Positions 9,958 through 18,787 of a stretch of 64,000 bases of DNA are shown here, one piece after another (the first letter of the stretch is position 1; every line of letters begins with the position of its first letter). This stretch comes from Hoeflea algicola. Lineage in GTDB: Bacteria > Pseudomonadota > Alphaproteobacteria > Rhizobiales > Rhizobiaceae. The position numbers were made by a program, and so were the translations under genes. Below the pieces are notes generated by a model. The model had not been told where the DNA came from and made no database searches. It saw only the letters and a list, made by a program, of their open reading frames with translations. The stretch is taken from assembly GCF_026619415.1 (NCBI RefSeq), contig NZ_JAOVZR010000001.1, positions 2,232,001-2,296,000 of the forward strand, read 5' to 3'.

Positions 9958-10531
9958 CTATAGGCCTTCAGGAAATCTGTGCAAGCCTCGCTCGGTCACC
10001 ACCATCTCCAGCGGCACATCATGCCCCTCAATTGGCAGGCATTCGGCCTCCTGGCAGGAGAAAGCTGCGCCGATCAGTCGCGGCCGCATGCCCTTCGCAC
10101 GCAGCCGGGCGATGGCGCGGTCGTAGTGGCCAGCACCATAGCCCAACCGGTTGCCCGCTGCATCGAATGCCGACAGCGGCATCATCAGCAAGTCCGGATC
10201 GAGGATTTCGGCCTCGGGGCCCGGACCGACGGTCTTGAACCCGGTATCGACCAGTTCTGCGCCGCGCACGAATTCACGAAAGACGATGGTCTCGCGGTCG
10301 ATAACGACCGGCAAGCAGAGCCGCGCCCCGCGCGTACGAAACCGCGCCAGCAAGGGCCGCAGGTCAGGTTCTGAACGAGATCGGCAGATAGCCGGCGATC
10401 ACCGCGCCCGGCTCAAACTCGATGGCTTCGACGGCATCCGCCATCGCCAGACTCATCTCGATCCGGTTCTCCGGCGTGAGCGCGTCACGGCGAGCCAGCA
10501 TCGCCATCCGAACCTGTTGCTTGCTTTGCAT
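9958..10531 (-). pseudogene. fau: 5-formyltetrahydrofolate cyclo-ligase, split by a one-base frameshift
   Basis: Two abutting frames together give a complete 5-FCL protein, the enzyme that converts 5-formyl-THF to 5,10-methenyl-THF with ATP. The N-terminal frame starts near MQSKQQVRMAMLARRDAL (ATG 10531) and reaches GYLPIS, then stops. The other frame resumes as SEPDLRPLLARFRTRG and carries the family motifs LMMPLSAFDAAGNRLGYGAGHYDRAI. Removing one A of the AA at 10374-10375 (one T on the coding strand) joins them. As the gene is otherwise intact, a sequencing error is at least as likely as decay. It lies next to the 6S RNA, as in many bacteria. Confidence 0.8.
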
Positions 10532-10764
10532 GCCCTCAGCCTTTTCATTCATTGCCGGACGTCGTGCCGCCAATTATCGCCAAGGTCAATGCTCTGCGCA
10601 CTGGCCTTCAGGCGCAACCGCGCCAGGCCGTGCCAATTCGAGACAAGCAATGAAACTCTGTAAATGACGTTGGTGAGATCAGATTGCCTCGCAGACGGCA
10701 CGGTCGCATAGACGCCTCAGACAACAATAAGCCATGTATTCCAGCATATTCAATTTTGGGCTTT

Positions 10765-10974
10765 ATGACCGAGGCTTCCACCCAACTGTCCGATTCCGAA
10801 CGAATCTGCCTCCAACTGGCGGCAAGAGGCGAGAGTGTGGATGCGATTGCCGGCCATCTTGACGATTGTCCGAACAAGGTCGAATTGCTGTTTGCCTCGA
10901 TCCGCAAGAAGCTGCTGGCCAACACCATGGTCGAGGCCATCGCCCGCGCTCTCAAAATGGGCCTGATCGAGTAG
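10765..10974 (+). CDS. Small LuxR-type helix-turn-helix protein
   Basis: 69 residues that are almost entirely a LuxR/GerE-type HTH: LSDSERICLQLAARGESVDAI, then a recognition-helix region and the ANTMVEAIARALKMGLI closing helix. There is no receiver or ligand domain. The ribosome-binding site is weak, and ATG 10765 was chosen because upstream in-frame codons lack family similarity. It lies on the opposite strand between fau and the 6S RNA, 66 bases from the 6S 3' end. It could be a stand-alone regulator, but its targets are unknown. Confidence 0.65.
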   Translation: MTEASTQLSDSERICLQLAARGESVDAIAGHLDDCPNKVELLFASIRKKLLANTMVEAIARALKMGLIE

Positions 10975-11040
10975 GCGTTCCACAGCAAGGGCGCGTCAGA
11001 GCCGCTGTTTCCAACCGGTCCATACTGTCTCAACCTGCAG

Positions 11041-11204
11041 GAAAAGTGCGATCCACGGCAACCGATGGATTTTTTCGATCCCGGGAACCTACAACGTAGG
11101 TGGGTGCCATATGACCGGACCCACGAGTCCGGCCAGGGACAGCTCCCTTAGGATCAATTAAGGCCCCGGGGATTGTGTATCCTGTCGAGAGGCGCAGATC
11201 GCTT
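11041..11204 (-). ncRNA. ssrS: 6S RNA (ssrS)
   Basis: About 160 nt on the minus strand. The 5' strand GCGATCTGCG (11202-11193) pairs over ten positions, two of them G-U, with CGTGGATCGC (11057-11048) to close the long rod. Inside lie a hairpin CCGGAC/GTCCGG and the short CCTAC-GTT-GTAGG hairpin followed by TTCCCGGGATCG, a sequence I associate with alphaproteobacterial 6S RNA. A TTGGAG/TATATA promoter sits correctly upstream and a TTTT run follows the closing stem. Location also supports it: zapA-ssrS-fau synteny is widespread. 6S RNA binds the housekeeping sigma holoenzyme by mimicking an open promoter. Confidence 0.8.
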
Positions 11205-11208
11205 CTGC

Positions 11209-11237
11209 TATATAGGGTATCTGTTGGCCAACTCCAA
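11209..11237 (-). promoter_or_regulatory. 6S RNA promoter
   Basis: On the minus strand, -35 TTGGAG (11237-11232), a 17-base spacer, and -10 TATATA (11214-11209), with the predicted 6S 5' end about 6 bases further on. The spacer contains the palindrome GTTGGCCAAC, whose meaning is unknown. Confidence 0.65.
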
Positions 11238-11472
11238 TTGCCAAATGAGCAAGGCGCGTTTTCACCCGTTCAGGTGATTGAGCCGCACACGACACCTCCC
11301 CTAAATCAGAATACCGGAATGTGAAGAGTTCTCTCCGTTCCGGCATCAAACCGCCTCGCTTTCCTGAGGTCGGGATCTCTGCGGCACTCCGGAAAACAGC
11401 CCCATTTCCGGCGGGCCGCATTTGAGCGGATAACGCTGATGGTAAGTCTGGTGTCGGGGCGGGGGATAAATC

Positions 11473-12531
11473 ATGAAAAAAACTGTTTCAATTTCCGGCG
11501 CCTTGCTCCTTGCCCTGGTTCCCGCCATCAGCGGATGCACCTCGTCAACAGGCGGCGCGATCGGGCTCGCCGCTGGCGGCGCGCTGCCAATCAAGGCCTC
11601 GGGCAAGGCCTTGGCATTCCGCGCCAACGCCACGAACACCGCGTCGACTAACAGCTACACCAAGCTGCCAACCTCGCAGCATCAGATCCAGCAGGCCAAA
11701 ATACTCGAAAAATCAAAGGCCGGCGGCATCCAGATCGAAGGCTCCGCGGACGAGGACAAGAACCCCACCAACACTCAGGGCACCAATCCGGCGCTGATTT
11801 CCGCTTCCTCTCCCGACATGCTCGAAAATGGTACCGCCATTGCAGGCATGAAGGACGCCAAGGGCAATGTCTATTTTGAGAACGGCAATTTCGGCGATGC
11901 CCAGGCCTCCAACGAAACAGCAAACCTGTCATCTGTCGGCGTCTACAATGTCTATGAGAACAACAAATTCGTTGAACAGATCGTCATGAAGCATGGCACC
12001 ACGATCCGCTATCAGGAGGGCAAGGACGGTGACGCCACCGCCACCTACGCGGTCGGTTACATCGGCAACAACACGACCAACATGCCCGCAACCGGAATGG
12101 CGACCTACAAGGGCTTCACCGAAGGCGGCACATCTGTTTATGACGACAATGGAACCATGCAGCAGATGGGCCTTCGCGGCGGCAAGGTTGAACTGGCGGC
12201 GGATTTTGGAGCCGGCAAGGTGACCGGCGGCATCAGCGGCGCCCAGTTTGTCACCTACAAAGGCAACAACATGGTCGTGCTCAACAACGACATCACCGGG
12301 CTCGACATCAAGGCCGATATCACCGGCGCCGAGTACACCGGCACCGCCACCCTGGTTGACGCCAACAAACAGGCGATCGGCACCACCAGCAGCAATGAAG
12401 CAATCGGCGCCTTCTTCGGAGACGGAGCGGCGGAAACAGCGGCTGCCTTCCTGATCGAGGGCAATGCCCCGATTGACGGCCAGAACCGCGATTACATCAT
12501 GTCCGGAGGGATCGGTGCGGTGAAACAATAA
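11473..12531 (+). CDS. Surface lipoprotein with TbpB-like beta-barrel domain, probable Slam/T11SS cargo
   Basis: 352 residues. A type II signal peptide ends in a lipobox ISG-C (Cys22). A low-complexity N/T/S-rich region follows, and the C-terminal half resembles the transferrin-binding-protein-B barrel domain, with the typical NEAIGAFFGDGAAETAAAF segment just before the end. Such lipoproteins or soluble relatives (for example hemophilins) are moved across the outer membrane by Slam proteins. The next gene, 21 bases downstream, is Slam-like, so cargo and transporter appear as one operon. Its ligand is unknown; no TonB receptor or iron gene is nearby. Confidence 0.75.
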   Translation: MKKTVSISGALLLALVPAISGCTSSTGGAIGLAAGGALPIKASGKALAFRANATNTASTNSYTKLPTSQHQIQQAKILEKSKAGGIQIEGSADEDKNPTNTQGTNPALISASSPDMLENGTAIAGMKDAKGNVYFENGNFGDAQASNETANLSSVGVYNVYENNKFVEQIVMKHGTTIRYQEGKDGDATATYAVGYIGNNTTNMPATGMATYKGFTEGGTSVYDDNGTMQQMGLRGGKVELAADFGAGKVTGGISGAQFVTYKGNNMVVLNNDITGLDIKADITGAEYTGTATLVDANKQAIGTTSSNEAIGAFFGDGAAETAAAFLIEGNAPIDGQNRDYIMSGGIGAVKQ

Positions 12532-12552
12532 TTGTTGCAGGCCAGTGCAGCA

Positions 12553-13902
12553 ATGACCCACGCGGGTTCCCCGACACCAGCGCGAAAGTGGCGCACGGCA
12601 ACGAAGCAGCGAGGAGCGATGATAGCATCGCTCCTCGCTGCCTTGCTGCTCGCCACACCGGTGCACGCAAACATTCAGACGCAAACTCCGTTCAGGACTG
12701 CCGAAACTCTGGTCGCGGCTGGCGACTACCCAGCCGCCGAGCGTATTCTTGCAAAAAGCCGCTTCCAGGGGGCCGAAGCGATCCCGGCCGCCTATCTGCT
12801 TGCCGTGGTCTATGCGCGTACCGGTCGCCCGGACCGCGCTGAAATGATATTGCGCGAGATTCTCTCTCGGCAACCCGATATCGACGCGGTTCGCATCGAA
12901 CTGGTCAAGGTCCTGGCGATCCAGGGAAAGCGGCAGGCGGCGGGCTATCATCTCAACCAGGTGACCGACGTCGTCGACCTTGAACGTGACCGGGGTCAAC
13001 TCGAGCAGCTTTCCCGCCGCATCGGGGCCACCGAAGGGTTTTCGCTTTCAGGCTACTTTTCCCTGGCGCCCTCAACCAATGTCAACGACGGCACCACGCA
13101 ATCAACCGTGATGATCGGCGGGTTGCCGTTCCAGATCGCCAACAGTGCTCGCCAACAATCGGGAGTGGGCTTCAAGGCCGGAGCCGTCGCCGGTTATTCC
13201 CACGCCCTGACGGAAAAAACTTCGCTTTACGGCGCGCTTTCAGCTGGTGTCACGGATTATTCCAATGATCAGTACGACCAGCAGCAAGGCGAGATCAGGG
13301 CCGGCATTCGCCACAGCGAACTCCGCTATACACTGCAAGCCGAAGCAATCATCGACCGGCGCTGGCAAAATCTGAAACGGCACAGCTACGCCATCGGCGG
13401 GCGTCTGTCGGGAAAATGGAATTTTTCGCAAGGCTGGTGGGCGTCAGGCGAAATCATCCACATGGACAGATCTTACGACGGCAACGCCGCCGCCAATACG
13501 CGCACCACGCGGGCAACGGCGTCGATAAGACGATCATTTTCGACCCGCCTGGCGCTCAGCCTCTCCGGCAGTTTCGAGAGAGAAACCGACCCGGCGCGGC
13601 CGTGGAACTCCTATGACAGCAGATCGGGGACAGTTGGGCTCGAGACCGCTCTGGGATTTGGCGTGCGGATGCACGCATCCCTCACCGGCGGGACCCGGGA
13701 TTTCAAAAGCCCATTCCCCGGGCTCGGGCTCGTGCGCGAGGACAAGTTCTGGGAAGTCAGAAGTTCATTCCGCAAGGACGGATTCCAGATTGCCGGTTTC
13801 TCTCCGATCATCGGAATATTCCACAAGGCGCAAAGTAGCAACGTCGCCTTCTTCGATTATCAATCAAGTGGAATGGACCTTACTTTCACCAAGGCATTCT
13901 GA
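12553..13902 (+). CDS. Slam-family outer-membrane protein (DUF560; type XI secretion system)
   Basis: About 449 residues: signal region ending ATPVHA, an N-terminal TPR-like helical domain (roughly residues 35-145, e.g. AYLLAVVYARTGRPDRAEMI), then a C-terminal barrel of alternating strands beginning GFSLSGYFSLAPSTNVND and ending in a terminal Phe (TFTKAF), a BAM-type insertion signal. This TPR-plus-14-strand-barrel layout is that of the surface lipoprotein assembly modulator. I start at ATG 12553, which gives a basic n-region; ATG 12619 has GAGGAG close upstream but would leave no positive charge. It follows its likely cargo directly. Confidence 0.75.
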   Translation: MTHAGSPTPARKWRTATKQRGAMIASLLAALLLATPVHANIQTQTPFRTAETLVAAGDYPAAERILAKSRFQGAEAIPAAYLLAVVYARTGRPDRAEMILREILSRQPDIDAVRIELVKVLAIQGKRQAAGYHLNQVTDVVDLERDRGQLEQLSRRIGATEGFSLSGYFSLAPSTNVNDGTTQSTVMIGGLPFQIANSARQQSGVGFKAGAVAGYSHALTEKTSLYGALSAGVTDYSNDQYDQQQGEIRAGIRHSELRYTLQAEAIIDRRWQNLKRHSYAIGGRLSGKWNFSQGWWASGEIIHMDRSYDGNAAANTRTTRATASIRRSFSTRLALSLSGSFERETDPARPWNSYDSRSGTVGLETALGFGVRMHASLTGGTRDFKSPFPGLGLVREDKFWEVRSSFRKDGFQIAGFSPIIGIFHKAQSSNVAFFDYQSSGMDLTFTKAF

Positions 13903-14025
13903 GCTCCACCAAATACATGTCCCTTACACAGCGCCTCGCCGGATTTGCTGTAATCTGCTTGAGAGCGGCGCAAGCTTGTGTAAGATCGCCGCACAACAGC
14001 AGCGCACAGGGATGGTACTCGATCC

Positions 14026-15822
14026 ATGAATGCAGTCGGAGGGCCGACCCCGCTTACACAGGCGATCGAAGCGATCTATTCCTACTTCAAGGGCGAGCAG
14101 GAATTCACCGACTTCATGCAGGATCTCGAGGATTTTCTGGTTGTCGGCGAAACCGGTCACCCGGATTTTTCGGGCGAAATCGAAACTCATTTCCAGATCG
14201 CCGCTGAACTGGCGCAGGTCATGGCGCCAGCGCCGGAAGCGAAGTACCGTGGACTGGTCGAAGGGCCGGCGCTCAAACTGGTGGTCGACCGGGCTTTTCG
14301 CATTGTCGCACAATCCGCAGAAGCACGCCGTATTTTCGGCTATCTCGAAGGGGTCGGGATCAAGCTCGACAAGAGCAGGCAAACCATCATTGCCGATGGC
14401 GAGGACCTCTGCACCGCCGAACAGATCGATCAGGTGCGGCAGCATTTCAGCGGTGCCGTTGTTGCCGGCATTGCCCTGCTTTTTGGCCAAAACGAGGTCC
14501 CCCAGCCCAGCAGGCGCAGCTTCATCCGCACCGAAGGCGATGGCGGATTCGTCTCGCTGACACGGGATGACGCACTGGACGTCATTGTCATCACCCTTCC
14601 CGGCGTCAGCTGGAGCCGCAACATCTCTGTCATCCTCGCCGGCAGTCTCGGCCTGTCTCCTTCCGAAATCGAAGTTCTCGAACTGATGGCCTACGGCAAA
14701 TCGAATGTCGACATATCCAAGGAGCGGTCCCGGTCCGTCGACACCGTGAAGAGCCAAACCCAGGCAATCTTCCGCAAGCTTGGTGTCACCTCCCGCGTGG
14801 AAGCAGTCCAGGTGGTCAACGATCTCATCAGCCTGGCAGCCCTGTCGGGCGAACCATTCACCCCGGTAAGTCTCGAGGGACCGGCTCCCGGCAATTTCCC
14901 GTTTGCGCAGGATGGTTCGGCCTGGCGCAGGATGACGGTGGAAGGACGCACCGTCAGCTATGTCCATTATCCGATCGACCGACGGGCAAGGCAGAAGCGT
15001 CCCCCGGTCCTGATGTTCCATGGGCTTTTGCAGAGTCCGGAACTTTCACCGGCCATCCGGCAAAGCCTGCGGCAATCGGGGTTTGAACTGTTGGGCGCTT
15101 CCAAACCCGGCTACGGCGCCAGCGACGGCCCACGCCGGGGCACGTCGTTCATGCACACATGCGTGGATGACGCACTGCATCTCTGCGACCGCCACGATGC
15201 TGGTCCTTGCCTTGTCCTGGGGCATCTGTTCGGCGCCAAGGCAGCGATCGAATTCTGTCTCGCCTATCCGGAACGGGTCCGCGGTCTGGTTTTATGCTCT
15301 GCCTATTTTCCGTTGCAGATCGCCGATCACCTGATGCCCACCGGCGGGCTTCAGAAACTGGCCATGTCAAGCGGCATTGCCTCCTGGGCGGCGCACCGCT
15401 TCATCGCCCTGACGGCGGTTTCCTATTTGCGTTACGGGGGGTCGCGCCGATATCTGTCAACGCTCACCGAACACAGCAACGGCGACCGCCAGGCGATCCG
15501 GGACCCGGAAATATACGGGCTTCTGCGCGCTGGCATTCGCCACGTCACCATCGGTGGAGCATCTGCCTTCCTCGCCGACACTTCTTCAAGCAATTCGGAC
15601 TGGAGCAATCTCTTGCCGATGCTGAATCTGCCGGTGGTGGTTCTCCATGGCGATTCCGACCCGGCGGTAAATCCGCAGCTGGCGCGTATTGCCGCCAGCC
15701 GCATACCGGGGTGCCGCTACGAAGAGGTCGAGGGTATTGGCCAACATGTCCTGCACGCCCGCCCCGACAGGGTGGTCGCCGCGCTTGAAGAGGTTGGCGC
15801 TGTGGCCGAAACCGCGGCCTGA
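14026..15822 (+). CDS. LuxR-type regulator fused to an alpha/beta-hydrolase domain
   Basis: 598 residues. Residues ~1-150 include a PAS-like region (KLVVDRAFRIVAQSAEA); 209-265 form a LuxR HTH (LSPSEIEVLELMAYGKSNVDI); ~300-595 form an alpha/beta-hydrolase fold (MFHGLLQSPE, LHGDSDPAVN, GIGQHVLHARPD). The nucleophile elbow reads GHLFGA: Leu401 replaces the catalytic Ser, while the Asp and His remain. The domain is therefore more likely a ligand sensor than an enzyme. It lies 123 bases after the Slam gene on the same strand and may regulate that locus; this is inference. Confidence 0.75.
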   Translation: MNAVGGPTPLTQAIEAIYSYFKGEQEFTDFMQDLEDFLVVGETGHPDFSGEIETHFQIAAELAQVMAPAPEAKYRGLVEGPALKLVVDRAFRIVAQSAEARRIFGYLEGVGIKLDKSRQTIIADGEDLCTAEQIDQVRQHFSGAVVAGIALLFGQNEVPQPSRRSFIRTEGDGGFVSLTRDDALDVIVITLPGVSWSRNISVILAGSLGLSPSEIEVLELMAYGKSNVDISKERSRSVDTVKSQTQAIFRKLGVTSRVEAVQVVNDLISLAALSGEPFTPVSLEGPAPGNFPFAQDGSAWRRMTVEGRTVSYVHYPIDRRARQKRPPVLMFHGLLQSPELSPAIRQSLRQSGFELLGASKPGYGASDGPRRGTSFMHTCVDDALHLCDRHDAGPCLVLGHLFGAKAAIEFCLAYPERVRGLVLCSAYFPLQIADHLMPTGGLQKLAMSSGIASWAAHRFIALTAVSYLRYGGSRRYLSTLTEHSNGDRQAIRDPEIYGLLRAGIRHVTIGGASAFLADTSSSNSDWSNLLPMLNLPVVVLHGDSDPAVNPQLARIAASRIPGCRYEEVEGIGQHVLHARPDRVVAALEEVGAVAETAA

Positions 15823-15828
15823 ACGCAG

Positions 15829-16185
15829 TCAGCCATTCAATTTCTTGGCGATTTTCTCGATCTTGCTCGTCACCTCGGTCAGCGCGGCTGCCAGATCGTG
15901 ATCAGTTTTATCAACCTTGGTCAGTGCGTTGTCGCGGGTTTTCTTCAAGGTTTCGACCTCAGCTTCAAGCCCGCGCATGCGCCGCTGCAATTCATGCAAT
16001 TCATCCATCACCATGATTCCCGCCATCACGGTAATGCGCAGATCGCCGATTTCGCCAAACTGGCCCTTGAGATGCCCGACATAGCGATCAAATCGGCCGG
16101 CGAGTTCGGTCAGATGCTCCTCCTGGCCTTCCTCGCAGGCCATTCGGTAGGTCTTGCTGTCGATACTAACGGTGACCTGAGCCAT
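15829..16185 (-). CDS. zapA: Cell division protein ZapA
   Basis: 118-residue ZapA-family protein that crosslinks FtsZ filaments at the division site. The N-terminal globular part begins MAQVTVSIDSKTYRMACEEG and contains LAGRFDRYVGHLKGQFG; a coiled coil covers about residues 60-110. Downstream of DUF4164 on the same strand. In many genomes 6S RNA and fau follow zapA directly; here about 4.6 kb of plus-strand genes lie between. Confidence 0.92.
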   Translation of the reverse strand: MAQVTVSIDSKTYRMACEEGQEEHLTELAGRFDRYVGHLKGQFGEIGDLRITVMAGIMVMDELHELQRRMRGLEAEVETLKKTRDNALTKVDKTDHDLAAALTEVTSKIEKIAKKLNG

Positions 16186-16230
16186 TCAACCTGTCCTGTT
16201 AACTCGGTAAACTTTAAGCAGCCCGAGACC

Positions 16231-16503
16231 TCAGCGGTCCAGCACTGCCCGAATGGTTTCCATCGCCGTCACCAACCGGCGTGAAACCTCGCGATTGGCT
16301 TCCTCCAGACGGTTGGCGCGGTCCTGTGCCAGATCGAGTTCCTGGGCGATGTGGGACCGATCTTCAATCATCCGGTTGAGCTCCGCAGCGGCCTCGACTG
16401 AATTGCGACTCGCTTCAACTTGCCGGTCAACCTCATTGTCGAGCTGGTTCAAGGCTTTGTTTAATGCCTCAAGTGCAGATTTCACTGTTTTTTCAGTGGG
16501 CAT
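16231..16503 (-). CDS. DUF4164 family coiled-coil protein
   Basis: 90 residues, nearly all predicted coiled coil (ALEALNKALNQLDNEVDRQ through AQELDLAQDRANRLEEANREV). It matches the DUF4164 family, which is found beside zapA in Rhizobiales. Function not established; a role in division alongside ZapA is suggested only by co-location. ATG 16503 (MPTEKTVKSAL) was chosen over an upstream in-frame start with no family similarity. The gap to zapA is 45 bases. Confidence 0.85.
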   Translation of the reverse strand: MPTEKTVKSALEALNKALNQLDNEVDRQVEASRNSVEAAAELNRMIEDRSHIAQELDLAQDRANRLEEANREVSRRLVTAMETIRAVLDR

Positions 16504-16653
16504 CGTCAGCTTCCCTGGATCTGGATTACAAGCCGAATCGCTTGAATTCCGGATACTTGTGGCAGCTAGCTTACCCATCAGCCGAACAAGCCGTCAACAA
16601 AACCGCGCGTTTGATCCCCAGTCGTCCACCGGCCAGCCGTTTTCAGCCCTTTG

Positions 16654-16681
16654 TTGACTCCGCCGAAGCAACTGCTATGTG
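16654..16681 (+). promoter_or_regulatory. Probable tkt promoter
   Basis: TTGACT (16654-16659), a 16-base spacer, and TATGTG (16676-16681), about 67 bases before the transketolase start. Predicted from sequence only. Confidence 0.45.
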
Positions 16682-16748
16682 TGCGCGGCCTTCAATCCGG
16701 TCCACTAATGGCCCGGGTTTGACCTGAACGCGACAAGGCGGAACTGTC

Positions 16749-18743
16749 ATGATTTCACGCGAAAAACACGACCGGATGGCAAATGCAATCCGGTTTCTAT
16801 CCATGGATGCCGTTGAGAAAGCAAATTCCGGTCATCCTGGCTTGCCGATGGGTGCAGCCGACATCGCCACGGTGTTGTTCTCGCGCTACCTGACCTTCGA
16901 CCCGAAAAAACCCAACTGGCCAGACCGCGACCGCTTCGTGCTTTCGGCCGGCCACGGATCGATGCTGCTCTACTCGCTGCTCTATCTGCTCGGCTATGAT
17001 GATATCTCGCTCGATGACATCAAGAATTTCCGTCAATTGGGCTCTCCCACTGCCGGTCACCCGGAATACGGGCACGCTGCCGGCATCGAGACCACCACCG
17101 GTCCGCTTGGCCAGGGCCTCGGCAATGCCGTCGGCATGGCTATCGCCGAACGCAAGCTCGCCACCGAGTATGGCGCCGAACTGGTCGATCACCATACCTA
17201 TGTGCTCGCCGGCGACGGCTGCCTGATGGAAGGCATCAGCCAGGAAGCGATCACGCTTGCCGGCCATCTCAAGCTGAGCAAGCTGATCGTGTTCTGGGAC
17301 AACAACTCGATCTCCATCGACGGCCCGGTCTCGCTGACCGATTCCACCGATCAGCTGGCGCGTTTCGCCGCCTCTGGCTGGAACACGCTGGATATCGACG
17401 GCCATGACCCGGACGCCATCGCCCAGGCGATTGAAGCCGCGCAGGCTTCCGACAAACCGACCCTGATCGCCGCCAAGACGGTTATCGGTTTCGGCGCACC
17501 GAAGAAGGCGGGCACCAGCGGCGCCCACGGCTCACCGCTCGGCGACAAGGAAATTGCCGGCGCCCGCGCTGCCCTCGGCTGGGAAGAAGAACCCTTCGTC
17601 GTGCCGTCGGATATTCTCGACGCCTGGCGTCTGGCCGGTCTGAGATCGGTAAAGGACCGCAAGGCCTGGGAAGCACGTCTTGCTGCAGCCGACAACGATA
17701 TCCGCATGACCTTCGAGCGCCGCATGAGCGGCAACCTGCCAGGCGGCTTTGAGCCGGCCATGATTGCCTACAAGCAGAAGCTGACGGAAGACCTGCCGAA
17801 GGTGGCCACCCGCAAGGCCTCGGAAATGGCACTGGAAATCATCAATGGTGTGATCCCCGAAACTCTCGGCGGCTCGGCCGATCTGACCGGATCCAACAAC
17901 ACCCGCACCAGCCAGACCAAGGCGATTACGCCAGACGACTTCTCCGGGCGGTACATTCACTACGGCATCCGCGAACACGGCATGGCTGCCATGATGAACG
18001 GCATCGCGCTGCATGGCGGGCTGATTCCCTATTCCGGCGGGTTCCTGATCTTCTCGGATTACTGTCGGCCTTCGATCCGCCTGGCGGCATTGATGGGCAT
18101 CCGCGTGATCCACGTGCTGACCCATGATTCGATTGGTCTTGGCGAAGACGGCCCGACCCACCAGCCGGTCGAACACATGGCCGCGCTGCGCGCCATCCCC
18201 AACCTGCTGATGTTCCGTCCCGCCGATACGGTGGAAACCGCGGAATGCTGGCAGATTGCCTTGGAGCAGCAGAAGCGCCCCAGCGGCATCGCCCTGACCC
18301 GGCAAAACCTGCCGACGGTGCGAACCGATTTCACTGAGGAAAACCTTTCCGCTTACGGCGCCTATGACCTGGTCTCGGCCGGCGATGCGGAAGTGACAAT
18401 TTTCGCCTCCGGCTCCGAAATCGAGATCGCTCTCGAAGCCCGCGAGATGCTTGAGACAAATGGTCATACCACCCGCGTCGTTTCGGTTCCCTGCTTTGAG
18501 TTGTTCGAAGAGCAAACTAGGGAGTATAAGAACGCGGTAATCGGAGATTCCAAGGTCAAGATCGCCATCGAGGCCGGCATTCGCCAGGGCTGGGACCGTT
18601 TCATCGGTTCCGACGGCCTGTTCATTGGCATGACCGGCTTCGGAGCTTCCGGCCCCTACAAGGAACTCTACGAGCATTTCGGCATCACCGCCAAGGCTGC
18701 AGTGACTGCGGTTGAAGCGCGCCTACATGACGACAAGGCCTGA
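16749..18743 (+). CDS. tkt: Transketolase
   Basis: 664-residue thiamine-diphosphate enzyme of the non-oxidative pentose phosphate pathway. It has GHPGLPMG near the N-terminus, the ThDP motif [13 protein letters not shown] with the metal-binding [10 protein letters not shown] segment, and the pyrimidine-domain [17 protein letters not shown]. Normal length. It opens a same-strand block with gap, an antiporter, pgk and fba. Between gap and tkt there is only a 44-base gap, so these two may be co-transcribed. Confidence 0.97.
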   Translation: MISREKHDRMANAIRFLSMDAVEKANSGHPGLPMGAADIATVLFSRYLTFDPKKPNWPDRDRFVLSAGHGSMLLYSLLYLLGYDDISLDDIKNFRQLGSPTAGHPEYGHAAGIETTTGPLGQGLGNAVGMAIAERKLATEYGAELVDHHTYVLAGDGCLMEGISQEAITLAGHLKLSKLIVFWDNNSISIDGPVSLTDSTDQLARFAASGWNTLDIDGHDPDAIAQAIEAAQASDKPTLIAAKTVIGFGAPKKAGTSGAHGSPLGDKEIAGARAALGWEEEPFVVPSDILDAWRLAGLRSVKDRKAWEARLAAADNDIRMTFERRMSGNLPGGFEPAMIAYKQKLTEDLPKVATRKASEMALEIINGVIPETLGGSADLTGSNNTRTSQTKAITPDDFSGRYIHYGIREHGMAAMMNGIALHGGLIPYSGGFLIFSDYCRPSIRLAALMGIRVIHVLTHDSIGLGEDGPTHQPVEHMAALRAIPNLLMFRPADTVETAECWQIALEQQKRPSGIALTRQNLPTVRTDFTEENLSAYGAYDLVSAGDAEVTIFASGSEIEIALEAREMLETNGHTTRVVSVPCFELFEEQTREYKNAVIGDSKVKIAIEAGIRQGWDRFIGSDGLFIGMTGFGASGPYKELYEHFGITAKAAVTAVEARLHDDKA

Positions 18744-18787
18744 TCCCGACAAGGACAGGCCCCCCAGACCCAGGACGGAGGAATAGG

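Noticed and set aside
13924..15021. Long minus-strand frame (365 codons) opposite the LuxR-hydrolase gene
   Set aside because: Composition is His/Asp/Gly rich, as expected of an antisense GC-rich frame, and shows no domain. The plus-strand gene has clear motifs throughout.
17532..18677. Long open frame on the minus strand inside tkt (381 codons)
   Set aside because: It mirrors a highly conserved transketolase frame in GC-rich DNA; there is no recognisable domain or ribosome site, and the tkt protein is complete.
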